A DNA stretch of 64,000 nucleotides from Candidatus Parachristensenella avicola (GTDB lineage Bacteria > Bacillota > Clostridia > Christensenellales > UMGS416): positions 1-64,000 of the forward strand of contig CAJFUN010000032.1 of the NCBI GenBank assembly GCA_904420205.1, given 5' to 3'. The translations under genes were made by a program, and so were the position numbers. Below the pieces are notes generated by a model that was not told the DNA's origin, did no database searches, and worked only from the letters and a program-made list of their open reading frames with translations. Shown piece by piece: positions 24,255-33,548 of the stretch (its first letter is position 1; the number at the start of each line of letters is the position of its first letter).

Positions 24255-24290
24255 CACGATCCCTCCTTTTTTCATTCGGGCCTTCGCCCG

Positions 24291-25139
24291 CTATAGCCAC
24301 TTTTTCAGCGCGTCCATGCATTCCTGGCTGGCCGCACGGCCGCCCTTGGAAAACTGGTAGCCGCCCGGCAGGCGCATCTCTTCCTCCGTCAGCGCCTCTC
24401 CCCGGCGGTAATGGGTCTCCAGCGACAGATACCCTCGATAGCCATCCTTCTGCAATGCCGCCAGCTGCCCGGGGAAATCCACCACGCCTGTGCCCAGGCA
24501 TACAGCCCTGGCATCCGCGCCCTGTCCAATGGCATCCTTAAGGTGCACATGGGCAACGCGCCCCTTTAGCCGTTCATATCCCTCCGGATAGGGGCGCTCC
24601 CCCTCAGGATCGAAGGGTAGATTGCCCGGATCCCAAAGGGCCATGACCTCCGGTACGTTGAGCTCCTCCAGGAACCGGCCTAAAAGGCCTGCGTTGGTCG
24701 TCATCACCGCCGGCTCCGTCTCCAGCGCCAGTGTGATGCCGGCATCCTGCAGCAGCGGTACAACCGCAGCATACCGTTCCAGGGCCTGATCCCAGCTGCC
24801 TGAACCCTTCCAGAAAGCGAACCCCCTAACCACCGGCGTTCGCCAGCGTTTGGCCAGCTCCAAGGCCCGCTTCAGCCCCCGCCTGTGGCTTTGCACCGCA
24901 TCTTCATCGGCTACGCCGCACTTATAGAAGGGCAGCGCCAAGCAGCAGATTTCCAAACCATAAGCCTTTTGCACCGCGTCCACGGCATTGATCTCGGCCT
25001 GAGTCCACTCAAATGGCCCCCGGCCGTTGATGGATCGAAGCTCCAGGCCCGTCATCCCATTCTCCCGGGCGAAATCTGCCGCTTCCCACAAGCTCTGGGA
25101 TACCTCGTCGGTGATCACCGCAAGACGTGGGCTATCCAT
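24291..25139 (-). CDS. Sugar phosphate isomerase/epimerase (xylose isomerase-like TIM barrel)
   Basis: A 282-residue AP endonuclease family 2 TIM barrel as in IolE, IolI and UlaE. Metal-ligand motifs are visible: LALETEP (Glu), LWDPGN (Asp), VAHVHLKD (His, Asp) and YLSLETHY (Glu). The start overlaps the nagB stop by 8 nt. It probably isomerises a sugar handled by the flanking oxidoreductases; the exact reaction is unknown. Confidence 0.86.
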   Translation of the reverse strand: MDSPRLAVITDEVSQSLWEAADFARENGMTGLELRSINGRGPFEWTQAEINAVDAVQKAYGLEICCLALPFYKCGVADEDAVQSHRRGLKRALELAKRWRTPVVRGFAFWKGSGSWDQALERYAAVVPLLQDAGITLALETEPAVMTTNAGLLGRFLEELNVPEVMALWDPGNLPFDPEGERPYPEGYERLKGRVAHVHLKDAIGQGADARAVCLGTGVVDFPGQLAALQKDGYRGYLSLETHYRRGEALTEEEMRLPGGYQFSKGGRAASQECMDALKKWL

Positions 25140-25902
25140 TTTCCCGCTCCCACATCGCCGCGCTGTCCGGATCCAGATAAAGCCGGGCGCCTGGGCACCG
25201 GCGCAGGATCGAGGCCGGGCAGGCCTCGGTCACCGGGCCCAGCAACGCATCGCGCACGGCCTGCGCCTTCGTAGCCGCAGGCACCACGCAAAAGATTCGG
25301 GCGCGCTCCGTCAAGGCCGGGATTGTCAGCGTCAGCGCCTGCTGGGGCACCGCCTCCAGGCAGTCAAAACAGCCATCGTGCACCTGCTGCATTCTGCAGC
25401 GCTCATCCAGCGTCACAACTTTAACGCGGGCGGCGTCATGGAAATCCGCCTCCTCCGGATCGTTAAAGGCGATATGGCCATTCTCCCCAATGCCCATGCA
25501 TACCACGTCCGGCGGATCCGACGCCAGAAGATCCGCATACCGCCGGCACTCCGCCTCCGGATCCTCCGCCTGGCCGTTCAGATAATCCACTGCCCCAAAG
25601 GCCACCCGGCCAAAGATCGCCCTCCGCAGGAAATTTCCAAATCCCTGCGGCGCATCGGGCGCCAAGCCCAGGTATTCGTCCATATGATAGGCATGGATAC
25701 GGCTAAAATCCAGCCCTGACCCTGCCAACGCCGCCAAAAACTCGTTCTGGGAGGGCGCGGCGGCAAACACCACGGAAATATAGGCCTTGCGCGCCATCAA
25801 CTGCCGGATATACGCCGCAGCGTCATCCGCCGCCGCTTGGCCCATGGCCTGCCGGCTCTGCGCCGTGCATACGGTCAGCTGATCCACCTGTAAAGTTCTC
25901 AT
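25132..25902 (-). CDS. nagB: Glucosamine-6-phosphate deaminase
   Basis: A 256-residue enzyme converting glucosamine-6-phosphate to fructose-6-phosphate and ammonia. The catalytic Asp region HAYHMDEYLGL and the loop MGIGENGHIAFNDP are canonical. Length and motifs match bacterial NagB. It overlaps nagA by 4 nt and completes GlcNAc catabolism with it. Confidence 0.95.
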   Translation of the reverse strand: MRTLQVDQLTVCTAQSRQAMGQAAADDAAAYIRQLMARKAYISVVFAAAPSQNEFLAALAGSGLDFSRIHAYHMDEYLGLAPDAPQGFGNFLRRAIFGRVAFGAVDYLNGQAEDPEAECRRYADLLASDPPDVVCMGIGENGHIAFNDPEEADFHDAARVKVVTLDERCRMQQVHDGCFDCLEAVPQQALTLTIPALTERARIFCVVPAATKAQAVRDALLGPVTEACPASILRRCPGARLYLDPDSAAMWERENG

Positions 25903-27095
25903 GGCTTCTCCTCCTGTCTGTCATAAACGCATTGTCCACCCACAAGGGTCTTATCCACCCGGATCGCTTCATCAAAAATAACGATGTCTCCATCATATCC
26001 TGCTGAAAGAAGCCCCTTATGTGGAATCCCCGCAATGCGCGCCGGCGTCAGCGTCATCATGCGCACGGCGTCGCATAGCGGTACGCCCGCCTGCTGTACC
26101 ATGGTGCGCACCAGCCGGTCGGCTGTAGCGACGCTCCCGGCAAAGGCCGACCGATCCGGCAGCTTGGCAACCCCATCCTCCACCAGGCACGCTTGGCCGT
26201 TGCTCCGGCTGCCTAGAAGGCTGGGCCCATCGCCCTGTCCAGCCGCCCGCATGGAATCCGTGACCAGGCACAACCGCTCAGGCCCCAGCGCCAAGTATGC
26301 CTGCCGCAGCAGCCGGGGCGGCACATGGCATCCGTCGGCAATGATCTCCGCCGTCAGCCCGGGAAAAAGATAGGCGCTCTCCAAAAGGCCCGGATAACGG
26401 TACCCATCCCGCCGGGTGATGGTGCTCATGGTGCTGTAAAGATGGGTGATGTGGGTAAAGCCGTTCTCCATGGCCGCCAGCACCTCCTCGTCGGTGGCAT
26501 CGCTGTGGCCCATAGATGCAAGGATACCCGCCTCCCGAAGGGTGCGGCCAAAAGCCAGGGCGCCGGGCAGCTCTGGCGCGGCGCTCCACCGGGCGATCAT
26601 CCCCTGCCCCCTGCGCAGCATCGTTCCATAGTGCTCCGGATCCGGGCAGCGCAGATACCTAGGATCCTGCGCCCCCCTCTGGTTCCAGGCGAAATAGGGC
26701 CCCTCCAAGTGCAGGCCCAGTAGGTTCGCCCCGCCGGTGCCTTCCGTCTTTACCCGCGCATAGCAGGTGAAGAGCTTCTCCATCTCCTCGTCGCTGGCGG
26801 CCAGGCTGGTGGGCATCAACGAGGTTGTCCCATGGCAGGCATGGGCCTGCGCCGCGCCGCGGAAGGCCTCCACCGTACCGTCCATAAAGTCATAGCCGCC
26901 CCCGCCATGGGTGTGCAGATCGATAAAGCCTGGCGCCACATACCGGCCCTTTGCATCCAATAGCCGGCAATGCCCATCACGCTGCCCCTCCCTGGGCCCG
27001 ACCAACGCAATGACGCCGCCTTCGAGCGTCAGCTCCCATCCTTCCAAGATTCGGTAAGGTGTGATCAGCCGCCCGTTTATAATCTTTGTTCTCAT
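25899..27095 (-). CDS. nagA: N-acetylglucosamine-6-phosphate deacetylase
   Basis: A 398-residue amidohydrolase that removes acetate from GlcNAc-6-phosphate. Metal and catalytic motifs are seen: HTHGGGGYDFMDG, HLEGPY, GHSDA, THLYSTM and the catalytic Asp in LVTDSMRAAG. The start overlaps the tetR stop by 4 nt. No GlcNAc PTS or kinase gene lies in the window, so uptake must be elsewhere. Confidence 0.95.
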   Translation of the reverse strand: MRTKIINGRLITPYRILEGWELTLEGGVIALVGPREGQRDGHCRLLDAKGRYVAPGFIDLHTHGGGGYDFMDGTVEAFRGAAQAHACHGTTSLMPTSLAASDEEMEKLFTCYARVKTEGTGGANLLGLHLEGPYFAWNQRGAQDPRYLRCPDPEHYGTMLRRGQGMIARWSAAPELPGALAFGRTLREAGILASMGHSDATDEEVLAAMENGFTHITHLYSTMSTITRRDGYRYPGLLESAYLFPGLTAEIIADGCHVPPRLLRQAYLALGPERLCLVTDSMRAAGQGDGPSLLGSRSNGQACLVEDGVAKLPDRSAFAGSVATADRLVRTMVQQAGVPLCDAVRMMTLTPARIAGIPHKGLLSAGYDGDIVIFDEAIRVDKTLVGGQCVYDRQEEKP

Positions 27096-27727
27096 CCGGC
27101 ATCCTCCTTCAGGTCCGCCAGGATCATTGCGGTAATGGCGGCGATCCGTCTGCGCTTTTCCCCTTCGTCCATCAGGTCTTTATGCATGACCCGGCTTAAC
27201 GTATGCCGGTTAGAAAAATAGTTAAAGGTCAAGGCGAACAGCGATAAAAGCGCCTGCTCCTCGTCTGCATCGGCGCGGAATCGTCCAGATGCCTTGCCCC
27301 GGGCGATAAGCTGTCCCATGGCCCGGCGCATAGGGTCTCTCACCTGATGCAGGTTCTTCGCATCCATAAACCGGCCCCGGTGCAGGTTCTCCCACATCAC
27401 CATCCGCACATAGCTGTCGTTTTCAGACAGGAAGCGGAAGTACGCTTCTACCAGAGCGGCAATGGCCGCTTCCTCCTCCAGCGCTTCCAATCCTGAAGCC
27501 GCCTCACACTGGCTCAACCGGGCATAGACAGCCTCCAGCACCGCCATGTAGAGCCCTTCCTTGCTGCCAAAATAGGCATAAATCATCCGCTTATTCACGC
27601 CGGAAGCGGCTGCGATCTCGTCCACCCGGGCGCCTGATAGGCCCTTTTCGGCGAACGCAGCTTCCGCCGCCTCCATAAGCCGCCTGCGCGTAGTCTCCGA
27701 GCGTCCTTCTTCTTTTCCCCGATCCAT
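27092..27727 (-). CDS. TetR/AcrR-family regulator of the amino-sugar operon
   Basis: A 211-residue repressor-type protein. N-terminal HTH residues about 10-57 (RLMEAAEAAFAEKGLSGARV and VNKRMIYAYFGSKEGLY) and a helical C-terminal ligand domain of the YcdC-like type. It is the first gene of the operon. A 7-bp inverted repeat sits right after its -10, so it probably represses itself, nagA/nagB and perhaps the divergent oxidoreductase. Confidence 0.88.
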   Translation of the reverse strand: MDRGKEEGRSETTRRRLMEAAEAAFAEKGLSGARVDEIAAASGVNKRMIYAYFGSKEGLYMAVLEAVYARLSQCEAASGLEALEEEAAIAALVEAYFRFLSENDSYVRMVMWENLHRGRFMDAKNLHQVRDPMRRAMGQLIARGKASGRFRADADEEQALLSLFALTFNYFSNRHTLSRVMHKDLMDEGEKRRRIAAITAMILADLKEDAG

Positions 27728-27742
27728 TGGCCCTCCAAGTAA

Positions 27743-27758
27743 GTAACTATTTAGTTAC
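27743..27758. promoter_or_regulatory. Candidate TetR operator
   Basis: GTAACTA-TT-TAGTTAC, 7-bp arms with a 2-bp centre, lies directly downstream of the -10 of the tetR promoter and upstream of its start codon. Size and place fit a TetR-family operator. Confidence 0.65.
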
Positions 27759-27788
27759 ATTGTAAATCTCCCCTTATTCCGCTGTCAA
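27759..27788 (-). promoter_or_regulatory. Sigma-A promoter of the tetR-nagAB operon
   Basis: On the minus strand TTGACA (complement of 27783-27788) and TACAAT (complement of 27759-27764) are 18 bp apart. Confidence 0.75.
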
Positions 27789-27817
27789 GCTTTCTTTTTG
27801 GAATTCATAACGAGCCC

Positions 27818-27846
27818 TTGCGCGCCTCTGCTGGGGGAGGTACAAT
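27818..27846 (+). promoter_or_regulatory. Promoter of the GH109-like oxidoreductase gene
   Basis: TTGCGC at 27818-27823 and TACAAT at 27841-27846, spacing 17 bp; the start codon is at 27891 after AAGGAGGA. Confidence 0.5.
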
Positions 27847-27890
27847 GGAAAAAGAACCAATGCCCGAAGGGCAAATAAGGAGGACGCAAA

Positions 27891-29150
27891 ATGATCTTTC
27901 AACAGGGGCGCAAACTGCGCATGGGCGTCGTGGGGCTCGGCGGCCGGGGCCGCGGGCAAATGGGCGTACTGCTGGATATGGACGATGTGGATATCGTAGC
28001 GGTATGCGACCTGTACGCCGACCGGGTGGCGGCCGGCCAAAAGGATGTATATGACAAACGGGGGATAACGCCTTTTGGCACTCAGGATTATCGGGAACTG
28101 GTGGCACGGGATGATTTGGAAGCCGTCATGGTCACCACCTCCTGGACCACCCATGCCCTGGTCGCCGTGGCGGCTATGGAAGCCGGCAAGCACGTTGCCA
28201 TGGAGGTGGGCGGCGCCAGCTCGCTGAATGAGTGCTGGGCCCTGGTACGGACCAGCCAGGCCACGGGCAAAAGCTGCATGATGCTGGAAAACTGCTGCTA
28301 TGGCAAGGTGGAGATGCAGGTGCTCAACATGGTCAAGAAGGGGCTCTTCGGCGAACTGGTTCACTGCCAGGGCGGTTATGAGCACGACTTGCGCGAGGAA
28401 ATCGGCATGGGTGATATTAACCGCCATTACCGCCAGGAAAACTTTGCCCATCGCAACGGCGAGCTATACCCCACCCATGAACTCGGCCCCATCGCCAAAC
28501 TGCTGGAGCTCAACCGCGGCAACCGTATGACTCACCTGACTTCCATGGCCAGCAAGGCCCGCGGCATGAAGGAATGGACAGCCAAACACCGCCCGGACGA
28601 TCCGGTCAGCCGGATTGAATTCCACGAGGGCGATATCGTGACCACCATGATCCAGTGCGCTAACGGGGAAACCATCCTGCTGACCCACGACTGCACCCTC
28701 CCCCGCCCCTATTCCCGCGGCGGCCGGGTGCAGGGCACCCGTGGCCTGTGGATGGAGGATAACGCCTCCGTCTTCATCGAAGGGTTGTCGCCGGAGGATA
28801 AGAACAGCTGGACCCACGGGATCTGGGAGCCGCTGGCCAATTATTACGAAGCCTATGGTCATCCGCTGTGGAAAGCCTATGAGGATTTCGGCCTGCGGGG
28901 CGGCCACGACGGCATGGATTACCTGGTGCTGCGCGCCTTCGTGGAAAGCGTGCAGAAGGGGCAGGAGACGCCCATCGACGTCTATGATACCGCCTCATGG
29001 ATGGCGATTACCTGTCTGAGCGAGCAGTCCATTGCCATGGGCAGCGCGCCGGTGGCGATTCCCGATTTCACCGACGGGCGTTGGATCGGGCGCACGCCCG
29101 CGCCCAAGAGCGTATACAGCCTGGACGCAGTATACGATGAACTCTTCTAA
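27891..29150 (+). CDS. Gfo/Idh/MocA-family protein, GH109-like
   Basis: A 419-residue NAD-binding protein with N-terminal motif MGVVGLGGRGRGQM and an AMEVGGASS segment where other members have EKP. Length and the long C-terminal part (HLTSMASKARG, LTHDCTLPRP) resemble glycoside hydrolase family 109 (NAD-dependent alpha-N-acetylgalactosaminidase) more than simple dehydrogenases. Divergence from a TetR-nagA-nagB operon supports an amino-sugar substrate. Assignment to GH109 is tentative. Confidence 0.75.
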   Translation: MIFQQGRKLRMGVVGLGGRGRGQMGVLLDMDDVDIVAVCDLYADRVAAGQKDVYDKRGITPFGTQDYRELVARDDLEAVMVTTSWTTHALVAVAAMEAGKHVAMEVGGASSLNECWALVRTSQATGKSCMMLENCCYGKVEMQVLNMVKKGLFGELVHCQGGYEHDLREEIGMGDINRHYRQENFAHRNGELYPTHELGPIAKLLELNRGNRMTHLTSMASKARGMKEWTAKHRPDDPVSRIEFHEGDIVTTMIQCANGETILLTHDCTLPRPYSRGGRVQGTRGLWMEDNASVFIEGLSPEDKNSWTHGIWEPLANYYEAYGHPLWKAYEDFGLRGGHDGMDYLVLRAFVESVQKGQETPIDVYDTASWMAITCLSEQSIAMGSAPVAIPDFTDGRWIGRTPAPKSVYSLDAVYDELF

Positions 29151-29453
29151 ACGCGTCCGGATTAACCCATCAGGCTTAGATGCGAAAAAACAGCTATAAG
29201 CCGCTGCCCATAAAATCATTATCCTCCGTATGGCTAAGAACATGCGGAGGATTTGTTTATATCCGGTAAGTTATCCGGGCGTAGCCGCTTGGGATGCTCC
29301 CCGCCTGCCGGGCCGTTCGTGACGCAACATCTTCAATGATAAAGTTTTTCTGCCAACAAAGATTGGAACAACGCTGGACGCATCTTATCCCCAACAAAAA
29401 ATAAGGAAGCGCATACTAAGGGCAATGAAAAACCTCCGGCCAAAGGCAAGAAA
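29151..29453. other. Gene-free region with one terminator
   Basis: Apart from the terminator at 29221-29252, I see no supported gene, RNA or repeat. It separates the + oxidoreductase from the minus-strand M24 pseudogene. Confidence 0.5.
29221..29259 (+). terminator. Intrinsic terminator
   Basis: ATCCTCCG (29221-29228) pairs with CGGAGGAT (29245-29252), followed by a T-rich tail. Confidence 0.7.
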
Positions 29454-30139
29454 CTACAGTTCTTGCAAATTTCCATTTTCAAAGTAATAGATATTCTCCT
29501 TCTTATATCCATACTTAGAACCATGGTGGCCGATATGCGGCTCAAATGTAAAAAGCGCTACGTCGCCCAGGCGGATCCGGTTGCCTCTCTCGATGTACAC
29601 CCTGTCATCTCGGCGCCTCGCAATGGAGTGGCCAAGATTACCGGAAAAATCAAGATTCATGAAGCCTTTAGCTTTTATCAAGTTGTTCATATGGTAGTAC
29701 AGCGCTTCAAAGGTCGTCTCCGGCCGTGCAAATAAGGTCAACTCATGATGTAAGAAGTCCTCCATGAGTAGTCCTTGTTTCCATTCCTTATTCTCGATTC
29801 CATCAAGATCAACTACAGCGCCGTTCTGCAATATAACCGTTCGTGCATAGTCGCCCCAAGTATCCCCGTTCTGGGGGCTTAGGTCGATTGTAATGAGATC
29901 ATTTGGAGCAATCATTCGGTCACTTGTCGTATATTGCCTGCCCGAAATGGATACCGCAGTTTCATCTCCTGCAAACACAAATGCGCCCACATCCCAGTAC
30001 CAGAAAGAGTCGGCGCCCAATTCAAGCATTTTTCCTCGCAAAGCCGGCGAATCTCACGCAGATTCATGCCGGGCTTAATCCTATGTATGGCATAGGCAAG
30101 GGTATCCTTTGCGATTTTTTGCACTTGTCTATATTCCAT
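29454..30139 (-). pseudogene. M24-family metallopeptidase (Xaa-Pro/Met aminopeptidase-like), frameshifted
   Basis: Two overlapping frames together form one M24 peptidase of about 228 residues. The N-terminal part begins at 30139 (after GGGAGGG) and reads to LREIRRLCEEK. The next frame continues at MLELGADSFWYWDVGAF. Adding one A to the AAAAA run at about 30029-30033 restores the frame. All five metal-ligand positions are present: Asp in ITIDLS, Asp in GDYAR, His in LGHSIA, Glu in FTFEPH and Glu in KKENIYYFE. So the gene is intact but for one base: a recent loss or a homopolymer sequencing error. Confidence 0.8.
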
Positions 30140-30237
30140 ATCTTTCCCTCCCCAAAGCAGCGTCCAATACACTTTGATGCTTCTCTGCATTGAAACCGGG
30201 CTTGGTCGCTTAAGTAGGGATATTGGGGCATCCCGCT

Positions 30238-30939
30238 CTATGCCCTGCGCTGGCGCAGGGCTTTCAGCATCAGCCGGACAAAGTCCGCCGATTGCGCCGC
30301 CGCTTTGCGGCAGTTCTGCTCAAAAAGCGCTTGCGCTCCGCCCTCTGCGAGATCCGTCATCGTCCTTACGGCGAGAAAGGGGATCCGGTTTACATAGCAT
30401 ACATGGGCGACGCTGGCGCTCTCCATATCCACGCTCATCGGATGAAAGGCGTCGGCAATGCGCCGTTTCTCCTCGTCGTCAATAAAGCGCTCCCCCGTCA
30501 CCATTTTCCCAAAAACTACCGGATACGGCGGATTATATTGGCAGATCGCCTGCTTCGCCAGCTCGAGCAGGCCTTTATCCGCCTGAAAAAACGCGTCCGG
30601 AAGCCATGGATGAAAATCCGTTAGGATCTCTGCCTCCACATCGTGATAGGCCGCGGCGGTCGCAACCACTGTATCGAATATTTTCCGTTCCTTTGCCACT
30701 GCGCCGGCAGTACCCGCATTGATTACCGCGCCGCACCCATAGGTATCGATTAAAAGCTGCGCGGCAACGGCCGCATTCACCTTGCAGACCCCGGAATACA
30801 GCGCAACTGCCGGCACCCCTTCGATGCTTCCCTGATAAAAGGTAAGCATCGCCTTTTCCGATAGCTGCGCGTCCTGCAAAAGGGGGATAAAGGGGGCTAG
30901 TTCGTCGTCCCCCGCGCAAAGGATACCGATCTTATCCAT
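30238..30939 (-). CDS. mtnN: 5'-methylthioadenosine/S-adenosylhomocysteine nucleosidase
   Basis: A 233-residue nucleosidase that cleaves adenine from MTA and SAH in the methionine/AI-2 pathway. Family motifs are present: GILCAGDDELAPF (start), INAGTAGAV, and the late VDMESASVAHVCY segment with the ligand-binding ME and a following LAVRTMTD Asp. AAAGGAG lies 7 nt before ATG 30939; the longer frame to 30987 lacks a site. It stands alone on the minus strand. Confidence 0.92.
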   Translation of the reverse strand: MDKIGILCAGDDELAPFIPLLQDAQLSEKAMLTFYQGSIEGVPAVALYSGVCKVNAAVAAQLLIDTYGCGAVINAGTAGAVAKERKIFDTVVATAAAYHDVEAEILTDFHPWLPDAFFQADKGLLELAKQAICQYNPPYPVVFGKMVTGERFIDDEEKRRIADAFHPMSVDMESASVAHVCYVNRIPFLAVRTMTDLAEGGAQALFEQNCRKAAAQSADFVRLMLKALRQRRA

Positions 30940-31135
30940 CTTACCGCTCCTTTGTCTTCCCATTCCATAAGCCGCCCCAGATTGCATATCTGCGGCGGCT
31001 AGATTCGTAGCTTACGTTTTATTATATCGTGATTGAACGCTCCATACAACGCCCCGCTGCGAGCCGGCTGCATCCTGTCACCTTGCGGACGCATGGATGG
31101 GGGAATAGAAACTTCGCTTCTGTCTGGTCGTTTTT

Positions 31136-32986
31136 TTATGGATCCATCCCATCTTCTTCCGGTTGTCCAAGCGTATAGCCGGCCTCTGTATAGCGTTGGG
31201 CCGCCGTACTGTAGCGCTGCGTCAGCATGTCCTCCAGCTCGCTTACGCCCTGCTGGCTCATCCAGTCCATAAGCTGCGCCCAGCCGTCTCGTACTGCCTG
31301 CTCCGATCCGGCGGTAATCAGCCGTGCGGCCTGGGTATGCCAAGCAAGCCCCAGCCGGATATACTGGTTATACTCGGGCTCCTGCTCGGTAAAAAGGGCT
31401 TCGCCCATGGCCGGATTGCGATCGAACCGCACCGCCTCTGTATAAGCCCTGTATCCGTCGAAATAACGCTGCTGATCCTGGCGGAGATCCCCATCGCCCG
31501 TTTCCAGGATCTCGCAGGGCCATAGCATATCCGCCCGCCAGGCAGAGCCCAGAAAATCCCACCGGCCTGCGCCCATCTTCATCATCCGGTAGGCGGCGTC
31601 GTCATAGGGCGCTTGGTACCGCGGGATCCCCTCCTCATTCAGGACGTAATGCTCGCCCTCCACGCCCCACTGGGTCAGCGTAGCGCCCTTGGGGCTGCGC
31701 AAAAACTCCATCAACCGGATGGCCCGCTCGGGCTTGCCGCACGCCTTGGTAATGTATAGTTCAAACTCCGGTAATCCATAGTCAGCGGCCACGTTAAGCT
31801 GGTTTCCCTGGTAAGTGAGCGCCGCCGGCAGAGGCTGGTATAGGGGCTGCCCTGGCTGACCCTGGCGGCCGCCTAACCCGGCTTCCCGCAGCAGGGCGTT
31901 TAGCCCGGCGGCATCCTGGTCCCAACCGGCATAGACCAGCGCATCGGTCACCGGTTCCCAAGTTGCTTCGCCGTAAACCGTGTTCTCCAGAAGATCCACC
32001 GCTGCATACCGAAGCAGTCCTTCCCGGTACCAGCGATTGAGCATCAGAAAATAGTCCAGCCAGCTTTCATCCCGCCAGGGCGTGCGCACCCGCTGGCTGT
32101 TTTCATCCCAATAGGGCTCCTGCCGCAGGCCCAAGCATCCCGCCAACGGGAAGCGTGGATAGGCCTCATCCATAAAATCCAAATAGCAGACATCCCATTC
32201 CTCCGCCGTCATGATGCCGTCGGCGTAGATACCGTCGATGTGCAGAGGCGTTTCGATGCCCAGCTCTCCTTTGCGGCGGGCCGCCTCCCGCAGCATCTGC
32301 TCCAGTTCCTCCAGGGACGACGGTTCCTGAGCCGAAAGCTGTTCCATAAGATCCGTGCGGACCGCCAGCGGGTCAAAGGCCCGGTCGCGATGGATGGGGT
32401 TTTCAAACCGGTAGGCCGCAGGGCTGCCGGCATAGGCCGTTAGGCCCGGGCGGCTTTGCCCTAAGGCGTAAACATGCCCGTCGGCCTGCTGGCGGGCCAG
32501 CTTCTCCATGGGATCGAGATTCTCCCAGAATCCCGGGCATTCTGCCTGGCTCAACGTGTCCAGGGCATAACAGCGCTCCTCCCGTGCCAGCAGCTCGTCA
32601 TAGCCGCAGGCCAGCACCAGGTCGCCCAGCGCCCCGGCAGCCAGCTGCGCATCCAGCGTATCTACGGTTTCTGCCCGGATGGTAACACCCGTGAGCGCCG
32701 CGAGGGCCTGTGATATGTCGTCGCCGCCTTCCGCCGAAGGATAACTCACCATCCAGCGGTTCCGGGCGGTGGGCTTATCTTCCAAGCTGAAAACCGGCGC
32801 GTTACGCACCACCGTCATGGTCAGCGTAACCGGCGAGGTGTCCCTTTCGTAGGAGTTGGCGGTCCAATGGCCCTGCATATCTGTCTCTATCGCATTATCA
32901 ATTGGCATATTAACTTTTTGCTTACATCCACAAACTAATAATAAAACCAATCCAATTACTGTGAGCATGCGAATAAACGACCTCAT
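31136..32986 (-). CDS. Large extracellular solute-binding lipoprotein (LplA/YtcQ-like)
   Basis: A 616-residue lipoprotein; the signal peptide ends in CGC near residue 20. The mature protein resembles the large family 1 binding proteins used for oligosaccharides. It shares with the protein at 55908 the RDTSPVTLT-type start and an FLRSPKGATLTQWGVEGEHY-like segment, so the two are paralogues. No permease genes adjoin it. It is preceded on the same strand by a small secreted protein gene and a 29-nt perfect hairpin. Ligand unknown. Confidence 0.85.
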   Translation of the reverse strand: MRSFIRMLTVIGLVLLLVCGCKQKVNMPIDNAIETDMQGHWTANSYERDTSPVTLTMTVVRNAPVFSLEDKPTARNRWMVSYPSAEGGDDISQALAALTGVTIRAETVDTLDAQLAAGALGDLVLACGYDELLAREERCYALDTLSQAECPGFWENLDPMEKLARQQADGHVYALGQSRPGLTAYAGSPAAYRFENPIHRDRAFDPLAVRTDLMEQLSAQEPSSLEELEQMLREAARRKGELGIETPLHIDGIYADGIMTAEEWDVCYLDFMDEAYPRFPLAGCLGLRQEPYWDENSQRVRTPWRDESWLDYFLMLNRWYREGLLRYAAVDLLENTVYGEATWEPVTDALVYAGWDQDAAGLNALLREAGLGGRQGQPGQPLYQPLPAALTYQGNQLNVAADYGLPEFELYITKACGKPERAIRLMEFLRSPKGATLTQWGVEGEHYVLNEEGIPRYQAPYDDAAYRMMKMGAGRWDFLGSAWRADMLWPCEILETGDGDLRQDQQRYFDGYRAYTEAVRFDRNPAMGEALFTEQEPEYNQYIRLGLAWHTQAARLITAGSEQAVRDGWAQLMDWMSQQGVSELEDMLTQRYSTAAQRYTEAGYTLGQPEEDGMDP

Positions 32987-33011
32987 ATCATCCTCCTGTT
33001 GCTATAATAAT

Positions 33012-33040
33012 TACTCTGCCCCTTCTATAGGGGCAGAGTA
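33012..33040 (-). terminator. Perfect hairpin between small-protein gene and binding-protein gene
   Basis: TACTCTGCCCC and GGGGCAGAGTA with a 7-nt loop. On the minus strand it is followed by an AT-rich tail rather than pure T. It could be a partial terminator or RNA-stability element between the two genes. Confidence 0.5.
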
Positions 33041-33053
33041 CTAATAATATTAA

Positions 33054-33365
33054 CTAGGGACGATAGCCGCAACGACTACACAGTGTCATATCTAAAACCC
33101 AAACATGTGCTTCTTTGGGCAACCCATCTCCACAACGTCCACATATACGGCTATGGTGAGTTGAACTATACTGAACGTAGTTTATGCTTGCTGCCGGGTG
33201 CCAGCAACCAGCCATAATAGTAGCGTTGGTCTCATCATCGGCTGTGGTTGTATCCTCATATATTGTAGGAACAACTTCTTTATCGTCAAGTGCTAATGCA
33301 TTAAACGGCATAATTACAGAAATCATCATTGCTACTAATAAAATTATATATTTTTTCCGTTTCAC
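33054..33365 (-). CDS. Small secreted protein with C-terminal cysteine pairs
   Basis: A 103-residue protein. The basic start and hydrophobic segment end in ALALD near residue 27, a signal-peptide site. The C-terminal part has ICGRCGDG and LCSRCGY, two CxxC pairs that could bind zinc, plus His residues between. The start is GTG at 33365 with GGGGG upstream. Base composition is AT-richer than the neighbours, a possible sign of transfer. I do not recognise the family. Confidence 0.6.
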   Translation of the reverse strand: MKRKKYIILLVAMMISVIMPFNALALDDKEVVPTIYEDTTTADDETNATIMAGCWHPAASINYVQYSSTHHSRICGRCGDGLPKEAHVWVLDMTLCSRCGYRP

Positions 33366-33548
33366 GTCTTCAATCCCCCTTCTGTTTTTATGTCGGATTT
33401 TCGAGATTTTTAGCTAATTTTAACTATAAGCCCATCGGAATCACCCCATTTCAAATCTAATATATATTATAATTTTCAATTTCATATTATATCTCATTAT
33501 CTCTATTGAATATAGCTCTTTTTTACATTTTATATTCACCAGAATTAC
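33366..33548. other. AT-rich upstream region of pstS
   Basis: Markedly AT-rich compared with the surrounding genes. It contains more TTTAC and TTCAC words but not in phase with the box array at 33549-33597. Confidence 0.5.
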
